From Spiroplasma turonicum (GTDB taxonomy: Bacteria > Bacillota_I > Bacilli_A > Mycoplasmatales > Mycoplasmataceae), in contig NZ_CP012328.1 in assembly GCF_001262715.1 (NCBI RefSeq), forward strand, positions 1,116,001 to 1,180,000: a stretch of DNA of 64,000 nucleotides. Reading direction: 5' to 3'. Positions 32,782 to 43,967 of this stretch are shown one piece after another. The first letter of the stretch is position 1; every line of letters begins with the position of its first letter. The notes under the pieces are model-generated. The model had not been told where the DNA came from and did no database searches. It saw only the letters and a program-made list of their open reading frames with translations. The position numbers and the translations under genes were made by a program.

Positions 32782-35476
32782 ATAATCATTCTTTAAATAA
32801 TTTTATGTATCCTAATTTTACTGTTTGTGCTAAACAAATATATGCAAGAACAAAACCAATACCAATAGGCATAAATTCTAATGGTGGTGTAGCCATTTTA
32901 ACAGTTTCATTAATTGGTGTATATGGAACTATTATAGCCATTGAACAAACAAATACTGTTGATACATTAACTTGTCAAGAAGCTCTTGATTGTATGAATG
33001 GTATTTTTTCAGTTCTGTACATTTGCATAACTGCTGTTTGAGTCATTAACCCGACTAGGAACCAACTTGCATTAAACATCTCTTTTGAATTATTGTAAAG
33101 TAGATTATCATCAACATTAATTCCAGGAATTACACCGACCTTATTAGTAAATCCATACAATAATACTAAGAATGTAGATATATCAAATATTGAACTAACA
33201 GGACCGTTTATTAAAGCAAACCAAATCATATTCTTAGTTGTAAATGGTCTAGGTTTAGCAAGAAACTTTTGATCTACTTTATCAAATATGAAAGCAAACA
33301 TTACTATATCATATAATAAATTTTGTAATAATAGATGTAATGGTTGCATAGGTTCAACTGTTGTTAAAAATAACGCAACTAAAACACTTAGAACGTTACC
33401 AAAGTTTGAAGCAATAGTCACTTTAATATATTTTAATATATTTGCAAGACTATATCTTCCTTCTGTAACTGCTGAATCAATTGCCATTAAAGATTCACCC
33501 ATTAATATCATATCTGCTGCTTCTTGAGCAATGTTTGATGCATCAGCAAATGAAATTGCAATATCTGATTCTCTTAACACAGGTGCGTCATTTATACCAT
33601 CACCCATAAAACCAACAACATGACCTAATTTTTTTAAAGTTTCAATTATTATTGTTTTATGTATTGGACTAAGTTTTACAAAAACATTTGCTTCTCTTAC
33701 AGCTTTTTCAAGTTGTTCTTGGTCCATTTCTTCTATTTGTTTTCCTGTATATAATTTTGTTATCTTAAAATCAACATTTTTACAAATTGATCTTGTTATA
33801 ATTTCACTATCCCCTGTTAGAACTTTTGTTGTTATTCCTTTTATTTCTAACTTTTTAATGATTTCTTTAGATGTTTTTTTTGGTTCATCATAGAATGTAG
33901 CATAACCATAAAATACTAAATCATCTTCAATATCTTCATCTTCAAGAACGTTGTGAGCAATTCCAATTACTCTAAAACCTTCTTGATTTAACTCATGACT
34001 CTTATCAATTATTTTAGTTTTATGCTCATCTGTAATTTCAACAATTTCACCATTGATGTTAATACGGTTACATACTTTTAAGATTTCATCAACAGCACCC
34101 TTTGTAAAAATTTCTTTTTGATCATTTTTTGTTAAAATAACAGATAAAATTTTTCTTTGGAAGTCGAATGGAACTTCTCATTCTTTTTCATACCCATCTA
34201 AATTAGGTACTTTAATTTTTTTGCTTAATAAAACAGCTTGATCAATAGGGTTTTGAAAACCAGATTGATAATAACTATTTAAATATAAAATTTTCTCGAT
34301 TGTTTCTTCAGACTTTTGATTTGTAAATGTTAATGTTTTATCAAGTGATATCTCACCACTTGTAATTGTTCCAGTTTTATCAGTACATAATATATCAATT
34401 GCTCCTATATTTTGTACAGCATTTAAATTTTTAACTACTACATTATTTTTTTTAATTTTTGAATAACCTCTTGAAAGGTTAGAAGTTACAATAATTGGTA
34501 ACATTTCTGGTGTTAAACCAACTGCAACAGCAATCGCAAACAATGTTGCATTAAATCATTTATTATCTACATCACCTGGTCTTACTCCATAAACTATAAA
34601 AACTATTGGAGTAACAGCTAACATAAATGCTATAAGGAAGAAAATGACTTTTTTGATTCCTTTTTCAAAAGAGCTTTTAGGTCTCTTTTCTTTTACCTTT
34701 TTATCAATAAGTGAAAAATATGTATTCTCACCTGTTGCAACAACAATTCCTAAACCACTACCAGATACAACTTCAGTACCTGTATAACAAATATTTTCAT
34801 ATTCTAGATACTCATTTTTATCAGAATTGTGTGTGTCCTTTTTTTGAATAGGAAATGATTCACCAGTAAGTGAAGATTGATTTAAGTATAGGTTATTTGA
34901 TCATATAATTCTAGTGTCAGCAGGTACTAGATCACCATTTGAAAAGTATACTAAATCTCCAAAAACAATTTCATCATTATCAATATGTTCTGCTTCTTTA
35001 ATTAGCTTAATTGAATTTGCATTATCAACTGATTTGAAATTAAAATCAACATCTCTAATAATTTTAGATTGTTGTCTACTTTCAGTAAGCATTTTTTTTA
35101 TAACTAAATGAGAACGTATTTCTTGAACGAAATAAATAGTACCACTTAATACAATCATGAATAATACTAGCAAAGCTCCTATTAAGTCGAACTTATCTCC
35201 ATCTTCACTTGCATATGAGTAAAAACTAAAAGCATCAATAATTATTAATATAATATTAAAAGGACTTAAAAAAGATTTTATGAATGTTAAAAAAACATTT
35301 AGTTTTTTTTGTTTTAATTTATTTTCACCATATTTTAATCTATTCTCTTCAACTTGTTTTTCACTTAATCCAAATTGATTTGAATCTATTTTCTTCAATA
35401 ATTCTTTATGATCTAATTTTACATAGTTTGTGAGAGTTACTTCTTTTTTGACTTTAGTCTTAATTATTTTTTTCAT
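32780..35476 (-). CDS. mgtA: Magnesium-translocating P-type ATPase
   Basis: Imports Mg2+ at the expense of ATP. 898 aa, the exact usual size of MgtA/MgtB. Features: N-terminal cation-ATPase domain (YGENKL), TGES in the actuator domain, the phosphorylated Asp in CTDKTGTITSG (about residue 366), the hinge MGDGINDAPVL, and ten predicted membrane segments. The TPEMLPIIV segment is typical of the Mg2+ (P3B) group. Start ATG follows TTGGAGAG. The gene is monocistronic and preceded by a structured leader with an upstream ORF, consistent with regulation by Mg2+ or translation state. Confidence 0.95.
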
Positions 35477-35522
35477 AATCTCTCCAATCTAATATTTAAT
35501 AAAACATTAAATTGTTACTGAT

Positions 35523-35597
35523 TTATCTAAGTAAGGTTAGATAATCAATAACATTTCATCGGGAATGTACGTCTGAATTTTCGAGCGGAATGTTCAT
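35523..35597 (-). CDS. 24-codon upstream ORF in the mgtA leader
   Basis: ATG 35595-35597 follows AGAGGTGAT at five bases, the strongest kind of ribosome binding site in this genome. The peptide starts MNIPLENSDVHSR, contains one TGA-Trp, ends YLTLLR, and stops at TAA 35523-35525, 46 bases before mgtA. Too short for a gene search, but its strong start and its position within two competing hairpins suggest a leader peptide whose translation sets mgtA expression. Confidence 0.65.
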
Positions 35598-35605
35598 TGA
35601 TTATC
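35523..35605 (-). promoter_or_regulatory. mgtA: Structured mgtA leader with two mutually exclusive hairpins
   Basis: On the minus strand GATAATCAATGAACATT (35589-35605) pairs with AATGTTATTGATTATC (35540-35555) as a 16-bp helix with a single bulged G, closing a 33-base loop; it includes the upstream ORF start codon. A second hairpin, TTATCTAA (35537-35544) with TTAGATAA (35523-35530), uses bases 35540-35544 of the first helix and covers the ORF stop codon. The two cannot form together. This is the layout of a riboswitch or leader-peptide switch. It does not match the M-box (ykoK) consensus I know. Confidence 0.7.
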
Positions 35606-35624
35606 ACCTCTTTCACCAAGTTAG

Positions 35625-35630
35625 ATTATA
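35625..35630 (-). promoter_or_regulatory. mgtA: -10 element of the mgtA promoter
   Basis: A perfect TATAAT on the minus strand about 30 bases before the upstream ORF start. The -35 match (GTTATA at about 35648-35653) is weak. It gives a leader RNA of roughly 140 bases. Confidence 0.5.
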
Positions 35631-35675
35631 TAATATTTATAGGTTTATATAACTATTTTTTAAAAATTAATTTGC

Positions 35676-35698
35676 AAAAAACTACACATTATGTGTAG
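35676..35698 (-). terminator. Intrinsic terminator after the 567-aa surface protein gene
   Basis: CTACACA (35682-35688) and TGTGTAG (35692-35698) form a 7-bp stem with a TTA loop. The A run at 35676-35681 gives the U tract of minus-strand transcripts. It follows the stop at 35722 by 24 bases and ends the pur operon readthrough unit. It shares its core with two other terminators. Confidence 0.85.
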
Positions 35699-35721
35699 CA
35701 TTTTATTTTATAATGAACAAA

Positions 35722-37425
35722 CTATTTTTTAAATGCAGTTTTATCTTTATTTTTTGCTTTTTTAATAAAATGAGCTATTAAGAAACTAGAAATGATGACA
35801 ATTATTATTAAGCAAATAAATGTTATAAATAAATAAATTGCTAATAGAATACTTCTAGTTAAACTCTCTGCTGCCTCTCCAGAAGATTTATTTCATCCTA
35901 AAATACTTCCTTTATAGAGAGTTGAATTATTCATTTTAAAAGAAGACTCTTCAAATGAGCTTCTTAAATAATTTGCGCCATCTTCTGTTCTACCAAGATA
36001 AAATCCTAAAACTCTTCCAAAACCATCAAAAAAGCTTGAAAAAATATTAGAACCACTATATATACCATTTTTAAAATCATGATTATTTATGTCATCTGAG
36101 TATCTATTTAAACTGTCACCAGATATTATTAAATAACTATAACCAACTGATTCATAAATACTATTAAATCTACTTTTTATATATGAAACACCAGTATAAC
36201 TTTCAGAATATTCATTATTCATATAATTAGACTGTATATTTAGGGGATTATCCTGGGAAAATATAATGCCTAATATTGCATATTCAAAAGAATCATTACA
36301 ATTTTCAATATTAGTTATTTTAAAAATACAATTGAAGCAATTTAAAATAGAGGTTTTAAAATAATCTATTTTTTCTTCAGTTCAATTATAAAGTTTGCTA
36401 AGTTCAGAGATGGAAATGCTCAATGTTATATTAGAACCAGGATATTTTCTCTTGTTGTTTGTATGATTTTTATAAAAAGTATCTAATTCATCAAATGATT
36501 CAAACTTTTTATTTTCAGTTAATAAACTTTTAAAACTTAAAACTGACTTATTACTTGCTTTCTTATAATAATAATTATTAAACTTTTTAAATGAATCATA
36601 GTTAATGCAACTATCATTATTTTTACAGAAAACATGATTTAAATTATATTCTGCTGTGCTTTTAGAATTTATATAAGATCTAGATAAACCTAATTCATTA
36701 TTATTAGAAGAAAAACTTGCTGCTGATAAAAGAGCATTTTGTAAATAAGGATAATCATTATCATTAAAATTTATCATGCCAAAAAGATCATCACTATATA
36801 ACAAATCTTGATATGTTAGACTATTACTTAGTTTTTCTGATTTTAAATCATAAATCAAATTTGCTGAATGTTGTTTAAAATCATCATTTATAATTGATTG
36901 TATTTTTTTAAAATCAAAAAAACCACTAGCCTTAGATTTTAGTGAATCATATATATTTATAAAAAAATAATTTAATAATTCTCAAGAAAAGTTTTTTTGA
37001 CTATCTAAATCAGTTAACCATTTTATAAAAGACTCAGAAAAAAAATTATTATAAGATGTCATTCCTTCTAATGAAACAACAACTGTACTTGCTACAATAT
37101 TCATTCTAAAGACTAATCCTTTGTCTTGATCATATCCTAAGTTATTAACTAATTTATTAATGTATTCAAGATCATTAATATTAGAATGTTTATACAAGAA
37201 ATATTGCAAAGCTTTTCCAGCTCAGACTAAGTTTTTTGGGTTATTACTATAATATTCTTTATCTATATATTTATAGTTTTTTTCATTAGTTTTGGAGTTT
37301 ATATAGTTAATACTTTCATTAACTGGGTTTTCATTATATAAGTTATTTGAAGTAGCACCAAAAACGGTAACAAATAAATTTACCATTATTGATGTAAATA
37401 TTACTACTATAAAACTTTTTTTCAT
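35722..37425 (-). CDS. Surface-exposed membrane-anchored protein, 567 aa
   Basis: Four code-1 fragments share one frame and join across TGA-Trp codons. The N-terminus MKKSFIVVIFTSIMVNLFV is a signal peptide. A single C-terminal membrane span (about residues 527-555, LLAIYLFITFICLIIIVII) is followed by a short Lys-rich tail, so most of the protein should lie outside the cell. The ectodomain is Ser/Asn/Tyr/Phe-rich and unrecognised. Cysteines cluster around FKTSILNCFNCIFK and IENCNDSF. ATG 37425 follows GTGGAG. It begins 36 bases after purD with no terminator between, so the pur transcript may extend into it. Confidence 0.8.
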
Positions 37426-37461
37426 AAAAAACTCCACTACAATTTGATTTTACTCTTTTTT

Positions 37462-38730
37462 TTATTTTCCTATATCTTTTCTATAATAAAATTTATTAAA
37501 ATTAAAGTCTTCTATCTTTTTATATAGATTATTAATGCAACTTGATTTATTAATATCTTTATTCACTATAAATAGTACTCGTCCACCATTACTTTCAAAA
37601 AAGTCATTTTTTTCATTGTATTTGGTTCCCATATGATAAATAAATTCGTCATTAATCAATTTATTCTTATTTGCAATTTTTATATTTGTTTTATAATCTC
37701 CAGGATAACCTTCACTAGCTATTGTTACACCAACAAAGTTTTCATTATGTCAATTAACTTCTAATATATTCTCATCTAAAATGTTTAATATTACCTCTAC
37801 TAAATCACTTTTCATAGCTGGCATTAATACCTCAGTTTCAGGATCACCAAATCTACTATTAAACTCGATTACTTTAACTTCATTATTATTTGTAAGCATT
37901 AATCCAGCATAAAGTACTCCTTTATAATTAATACCTTCATTTTTAAGGGCTTTTATAGTTTTTTCGATTATCTCTTTATTACAAAAATTTATAATGTCTT
38001 TAGTTACATAATCTACAGGAGTATAACAACCCATCCCACCAGTATTACTTCCTAAATCGTTATCAAATATTTTTTTATAATCTTTTGCTGGTTGTAATGT
38101 TAAATATGAATTATTATTTACAATTGCTAATAAACTAAATTCTTTTCCTTCTAAAAACTCCTCTATTACAACTCCACAATTATCATTGTTAAAGATATTT
38201 TCATCAAAAATACTATTAATTACATTCTTTGCCTCAATCAATGAATTAATTATAAATACACCTTTTCCACTAGCTAAACCATCATTTTTAATTACAATTG
38301 GATATTTTTTATTTTGATTTAAAAAGTTTAAAGCTACTTCTTTATCATCAGTTGCAATAAAGTCTGCAGTTGGAATATTATATTTTTCAAAAATATTTTT
38401 AGCAAAGATTTTTGAGGATTCTATTTTAGCGGCTTCTTTTGTAGGACCAAAAATCTTAAGTTGGTTTTTATCAAAAAGATCAACAACACCTTTTTCAAGA
38501 AACATCTCATCTCCAACAATTGTTAAAGTTACTTTATTTTGGATAGCAAAGTTTAAAATACTCAAAGGGTTTTCATAATCAATATCTTTTACTACTGTTG
38601 CACAATTTTTCATTCCATCATTTCCGGGGATAACATAAACTTGTTTACATAGTGGAGATTTACTGCACTTTCTTGCAAGAGCATGTTCTCTACCACCTTT
38701 ACCAAGTATTAAAACTATTTGTTTTTCCAT
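37462..38730 (-). CDS. purD: Phosphoribosylamine-glycine ligase
   Basis: Step 2 of IMP synthesis: phosphoribosylamine + glycine + ATP to GAR. 422 aa, normal length. The N-terminal LILGKGGREHALA, the ATP-grasp loop VIKNDGLASGKGV, and the metal-binding EFNSRFGDPETE are visible. The start overlaps the purH stop as TAATG. It is the last biosynthetic gene of the operon although it acts second. Confidence 0.96.
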
Positions 38731-40271
38731 TAATGTTTAAAATGCCTTACAGAAGTAAATATCATAGCTATACCTTTTTCATTTGCCATATCTATTGATT
38801 CTTGGTCTTTTAATGAACCCCCTGGTTGTATTATAGCTTTAATTTTAAATTTAGACGCGAGTTCTACAACATCACTAAATGGTAAAAATGCATCACTAGA
38901 TAGAAAAGCATCTTCTGCTTTTTTTCCAGCTTGTTCAAGAGCAATTTTAGCAGAACCTATTCTATTCATTTGACCAGGACCAACACCAATTGTCTGGAAT
39001 TGTTTTGTTATTGCAATGGCATTAGATTTAACATGTTTTACTACAACATAAGCAAAGTATGCTTCTAGCATTTCGTTTTCATCTAACTTTTTATTGGTTA
39101 CTATTTTTCAATCTTTTATATTATGTTTATATAAATCTTTTTCTTGAACTAATAAACCTTGGTTAATTGTAGTGTATTGGTATTTATTTATTTTAATATT
39201 ATTATTTTTAAAATCTAATTTAAGTAATCTTAAGTTCTTTTTCTTACTTAAAATCTCTAATGCCTCTTTATCAAAATCTTGAGCTATTATAATTTCTAAA
39301 AATATTTTCGACATTTTTTCTGCCACATTTTTATTAATAACTTGATTAGTGGCAACAATTCCACCAAAGATTGAAATAGAATCACTATCTAAAACTTTAT
39401 CTCACAACTCTTCAACATTACCTTTAATAGAAACACCACAAGGATTCAAGTGTTTAATACCAACCATACATGTAAAATCATTTAAATCTTTTACAATATT
39501 AATGGCGCTATTTGCATCTAATAAATTATTATATGACAATTGCTTTCCATTAAGTTGTTCTGCATTTGTTAATGATATCTCTTCAAAATAATCATCTTTA
39601 TATAAAGTCGCTTTTTGATGAGGGTTTTCACCATACCTTAAAGTTTCAACTTTTGAGTAAGATAATGTTAAAATATCAGGAAGTGAATCTTTATTTAATT
39701 TCTTAAACAAGTAATTATTTATTAAAGAATCATACGATGAAGTATGTGAGAAGGCTTTTTGTGCTAGTTCTAATTTAAAACTATCGTCAACAGAGTTATT
39801 ATTTAATTTAGAAATTATTAAACCATAATCATTAATATCAGATATGGTTATTACATCTTTATAATTTTTAGCCCCTGCACGCAATAAGCTAACTCCACCA
39901 ATGTCAATGTTTTCAATAATGTCTTCATGAGAGCTATTTTTATTCTTTACAGTTTTTAAAAAAGGATAAAGATCAACAACGATAATATCTATGTAGTTAA
40001 TTTTATGTTTAAGAACTTGCTCTTTATGAATATTATTATTTCTTATTGATAAGATACCACCATATAAATTTGGGTGCAATGTTTTTACTCTACCATCAAG
40101 TATTTCAGGAAAGCCAGTAAGCTCTTCTACTTTTAATGATTCAATTTTATTTTCTAACAAATAGTTATAAGTACCTCCGGTACTAATAATTTTGTAATTT
40201 AATTTTATTAATTCATTAGCGAATTCTATTAAATTATTTTTATTAAATACAGATATTAATGCATACTTCAT
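38730..40271 (-). CDS. purH: Bifunctional AICAR transformylase/IMP cyclohydrolase
   Basis: Last two steps to IMP, using 10-formyl-THF. 513 aa. N-terminal MGS-like cyclohydrolase domain ([34 protein letters not shown]), then the AICARFT domain from about residue 200 with [11 protein letters not shown] and a C-terminal QPGGSLKD. The start overlaps the purN stop as TAATG and follows AAAGGAG. The formyl donor is made by Fhs and FolD, both encoded in this window. Confidence 0.96.
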
Positions 40272-40846
40272 TAAACTTCTTCTCCTTTAATTATTTTATT
40301 TATAATTTTCCAATAATAAATATGTTCTTGTTCTTGAATTCTTAATCTTAAAGTGTCAATATTATCATTTTTATATACTTTTACTTCTTTTTGAAAAATG
40401 ATTTGTCCAGAATCCATTTCTTCATTTACATAATGAATTGTAAAACCTGTTAAGTATACTTTATAATTTAATGCATCTCTCACAGCGTCTTTACCTTTAA
40501 AACTAGGTAACAATGATGGGTGAATATTTATAATTTTATTTTTAAATTTATTAATTAAAATATCAGTAATCATTGTCATATAACCAGCTAAGAATATGTA
40601 ACTTATGTTTTCCTTTTGTAAAACTTTCAAAATACTTTCTTCATATTCTCTTTTATCTTTATAGTTACTTAATAAAAAATTATAATTTTTAATATTGTTA
40701 TCAATTGCTCTTTGCGAAGCATAACAGTTTTTACGATTTGTTATTAATATAATTTTATTTACAAATAATTTATTTTGTTTATAAGAGTCAACTATAGATT
40801 GAAAGTTGCTACCATTACCTGAAGCAAAAATTGCGATATTAACCAT
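40271..40846 (-). CDS. purN: Phosphoribosylglycinamide formyltransferase
   Basis: Transfers a formyl group from 10-formyl-THF to GAR (step 3). 191 aa. Motifs: FASGNGSNFQSIV for phosphate binding, NIHPSLLPSFKG with the catalytic His, and FTIHYVNEEMDSGQI with the catalytic Asp. The start ATG lies inside the end of purM (8-base overlap), so it is translationally coupled. Confidence 0.96.
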   Translation of the reverse strand: MVNIAIFASGNGSNFQSIVDSYKQNKLFVNKIILITNRKNCYASQRAIDNNIKNYNFLLSNYKDKREYEESILKVLQKENISYIFLAGYMTMITDILINKFKNKIINIHPSLLPSFKGKDAVRDALNYKVYLTGFTIHYVNEEMDSGQIIFQKEVKVYKNDNIDTLRLRIQEQEHIYYWKIINKIIKGEEV

Positions 40847-41879
40847 TTATTAACCTAATACTTTCATTACTTTGTGTTACTTCTCCAATTAAATAAGAAT
40901 TATATTCATCTGTTTTATTGATTAGTTTTACAACGTCTAAATGAGTATCTTCATCTACTATTAACACAAAACCTACTCCCATATTAAAAATGTTAAACAT
41001 CTCATCTTCATCAATATTACCAATTCTTTGCATTAAATTAAAAATAGGATTAATTCTTAATTTACTTTTAAAAATATTAGCACACAATCCTTTAGGTAAA
41101 GCTCTTGGTATATTTTCAATTAATCCTCCACCTGTAATATTGGCCATAGCATTGATTTTAATATTAGAGTGCATTAGGTTTTTAACTAGTTTTGAATAAA
41201 TTTTTGTTGGCTTCATAAGTTCTGTTATTAAACTACAATCTAACTCTTCAAACTTATGGTCAAACTTAAAGTTATTGTCTTTAAAAAATATTTTTCTTAC
41301 TAATGAATAACCATTAGAATGAATACCAGATGAACTAATAGCGATGATTTTATTTCCGGGTTTAACATTTTTAAAGTCTATAATTTTTTCTTTTTCCACG
41401 GCTCCTGTTATAAAACCTGCAAGATCATAATGATTTTTAATATACATATCTTGCATTTCTGCAGTTTCTCCCCCAATTAATGAACATTCACTTTGTAAAC
41501 AACCATCAACGATACCTGTTATTATAGACTCTATAATTTCAACATTTATTTTATCAACAGCAATATAATCTAGAAAGTATAGAGGTGTTGCACCTAAAGT
41601 TATAATGTCATTTACACACATTGCAACTAAATCAACACCAATAGTATTGTGAATGTTTGATTCGATAGCAAGTAGTAGTTTTGTACCAACTCCATCTGTT
41701 CCAGAAACTAATAAAGGATTCTTTAAGTTTAGTTTAGAAAGATCAAATACACAACCAAAGTTACCTATATTACTTGAAAGATTAGCATCAAATTTATTTG
41801 TTACTATTTTTTTTATTCTATTTACAACTTCATAACCTTTGTGTATGTCTACACCAGACTTTTTATAATTTTCGCTCAT
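40839..41879 (-). CDS. purM: Phosphoribosylformylglycinamidine cyclo-ligase
   Basis: Closes the imidazole ring to give AIR (step 5). 346 aa. The N-terminal SGVDIHKGYEVVNRIK, the ATP-binding SGTDGVGTKLLLA and GGETAEM are characteristic. The start follows AAAGGAG one base after the purF stop. No TGA-Trp codon interrupts it. Confidence 0.97.
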   Translation of the reverse strand: MSENYKKSGVDIHKGYEVVNRIKKIVTNKFDANLSSNIGNFGCVFDLSKLNLKNPLLVSGTDGVGTKLLLAIESNIHNTIGVDLVAMCVNDIITLGATPLYFLDYIAVDKINVEIIESIITGIVDGCLQSECSLIGGETAEMQDMYIKNHYDLAGFITGAVEKEKIIDFKNVKPGNKIIAISSSGIHSNGYSLVRKIFFKDNNFKFDHKFEELDCSLITELMKPTKIYSKLVKNLMHSNIKINAMANITGGGLIENIPRALPKGLCANIFKSKLRINPIFNLMQRIGNIDEDEMFNIFNMGVGFVLIVDEDTHLDVVKLINKTDEYNSYLIGEVTQSNESIRLING

Positions 41880-41880
41880 T

Positions 41881-43260
41881 TTAAACTCCTTTATTTAAAT
41901 CATATATATCAACTGGATACACACCTGTAAAAATATCAAAACATCCTTGATTTGGTTTAAATAATTTTTTTAAATTATCTAATGTTAAAAACGATAAACT
42001 ATCAGAACCAATATAACTATTCATTTCAGCCAAGGACATGTTAGCAGCTAATAATTCTTTATATGTTGAAATATCTATTCCATAGTAACTTGGATATTTT
42101 ATTGGTGGTGAAGCTACTCTTAGATGAACCTCTTTTGCTCCATTGTCTTTTAATAATTTAACAATGTACTTAGATGTTGTTCCTCTAACAATTGAATCAT
42201 CAATTAAGATAACTCTTTTATTATTAATAACATCTTTAATGACAGATAACTTGTTTCTCACACCAATTTCACGAAGTTCTGTTGTTGGTTGTATAAAAGT
42301 TCTTCCTGAATACTTATTTTTAATTAAACCTATATCAAATGGTAAGTTAGACTTTTTAGCATAACCCAATGCTGCAGAAGTTGATGAATCTGGAACTCCA
42401 ATAACTACATCACCTAGATAAATATTTTCTTGTTCAGCCAATAATTCTCCTGACTTAACTCTGAAATTATGAACATTAATATCGTTTATCGTACTACTAG
42501 GATGAGAAAAATAAATATATTCCATTGAACAAACAGTATTAAAATTATTTTTTGAAAAGTAATAACTTTCTAAACCATTCTTTGTTATTTTTATAATCTC
42601 TCCAGGATTTACATCTCTTATAAACTCTGCACCTGTTACATCAAAAGCATAAGTCTCAGATGATACTACATATCCATTATTAAGTTTTGCAATTGATAAT
42701 GGCCTTAAACCATTTCTGTCTCTTATTGCATACATTTCATCTTCAAAAAGTAATAAAAAAGCAAATGCACCATTTATGACATTAAGAGAGTTTTTAATTT
42801 TGTTTATTCTTGTTTCCTCTTTGCTTTTTGTGATTAAATGCGCAAGAATTTCAGAATCACTTGTTGCTTGAAAAATGCTACCTTCTTCTTCAAACTTACT
42901 TTTTATTATATGAGCATTTGTAAGGTTTCCATTATGAGCTAATCCAAAGCTATCTTTACTTAGGTTAAAAAAGAAAGGTTGTACATTGCAATCCACCGAA
43001 CCTCCGGTTGTAGAATATAGAACATGACCTATTGAATTAATTGTATTTCAATTTTTGAAATCATTAATTCTAAACTTTTCAGAAACTAATCCTAAGCCTT
43101 TTTTTAAAATAAATTTATTTTTTTCATCATAGCCTAAAATCCCGCAACCTTCTTGTCCTCTATGTTGCAATGCATGTAAACCATAATAATTAACTAAGGA
43201 TGAATTATCAATATTAAAACATCCAAATACCCCACACTTTTCTTTTAACATCTCACTCAT
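41881..43260 (-). CDS. purF: Amidophosphoribosyltransferase
   Basis: Commits PRPP to purine synthesis with glutamine as amine donor. 459 aa. A short propeptide precedes the nucleophile in KEKCGVFGCF (Cys9); the mature enzyme needs cleavage there. LHALQHRGQEG marks the glutaminase half; VILIDDSIVRGTT is the PRPP loop. The ribosome binding site is weak and the start lies one base after the purC stop, so coupling is likely. Family members are inhibited by AMP and GMP. Confidence 0.96.
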
Positions 43261-43261
43261 A

Positions 43262-43966
43262 TTAAATGTTTAAACTTTCTAACTTTTGTAAAATAATTTG
43301 ATAAATTGAAGTTACATCATCTAAATCTTCTCTAAAACAATCTTTGTCTAACTTACGATTATCTTCATCTCAAAACCTACAAGTGTCTGGACTTATTTCA
43401 TCTCCTAAAATAATATGATTAGATTCATCCAATCCAAGTTCAATTTTAAAATCTACTACTTTTATATTTAGTTTATTAAATAGATTTTGTAATAATGAGT
43501 TAATTTTTAATGTTATGTTTTTAATTTCGACTAATTGCTCTTCTGTTGTTAAATTTAATATAATTGCATGATCATCATTAATTAAAGGATCTCCAAACTC
43601 ATCATTTTTATAACAAAGTTCAAAAATAGGTCTTTCAAATCTTGTACCTTCTTTTATTCCTAATCTTTTTGTTATACTACCAGCTGCAATATTTCTTATA
43701 ATTATTTCAACTTGAAACATTTTTAACTTCTTAACTAGAATGTTCTGATCATCAATAACTTTTATTAAATGTGTTTTAACACCATTTAACTGAAGATATT
43801 TAAATATAAGATTTGATATTTTGGCTGTTAGCAATCCCTTGGAAGCATATGTAGCTTTTTTTAAACTATTAAATGCTGTTACATCATTTTTAAAATAGAC
43901 CTTTAATTCATTTTGATTTTCAGTAGAAAAACATATTTTAGATTTTCCTTCATACAACTTTGCCAT
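43262..43966 (-). CDS. purC: SAICAR synthase
   Basis: Joins CAIR and aspartate (step 8). 234 aa, the short bacterial form. LYEGKSKICF at the N-terminus, AGSITKRLG, and DEISPDTCRFWDED (Trp by TGA) near the C-terminus are the signature. The start follows AAAGGAG one base after purL. The product needs PurB to continue, and purB is not in the window. Confidence 0.96.
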
Positions 43967-43967
43967 A

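Noticed and set aside
35477-35640. M-box (ykoK) magnesium riboswitch upstream of mgtA
   Set aside because: The leader is too short and lacks the conserved M-box segments I know; the structure is different and contains a translated ORF.
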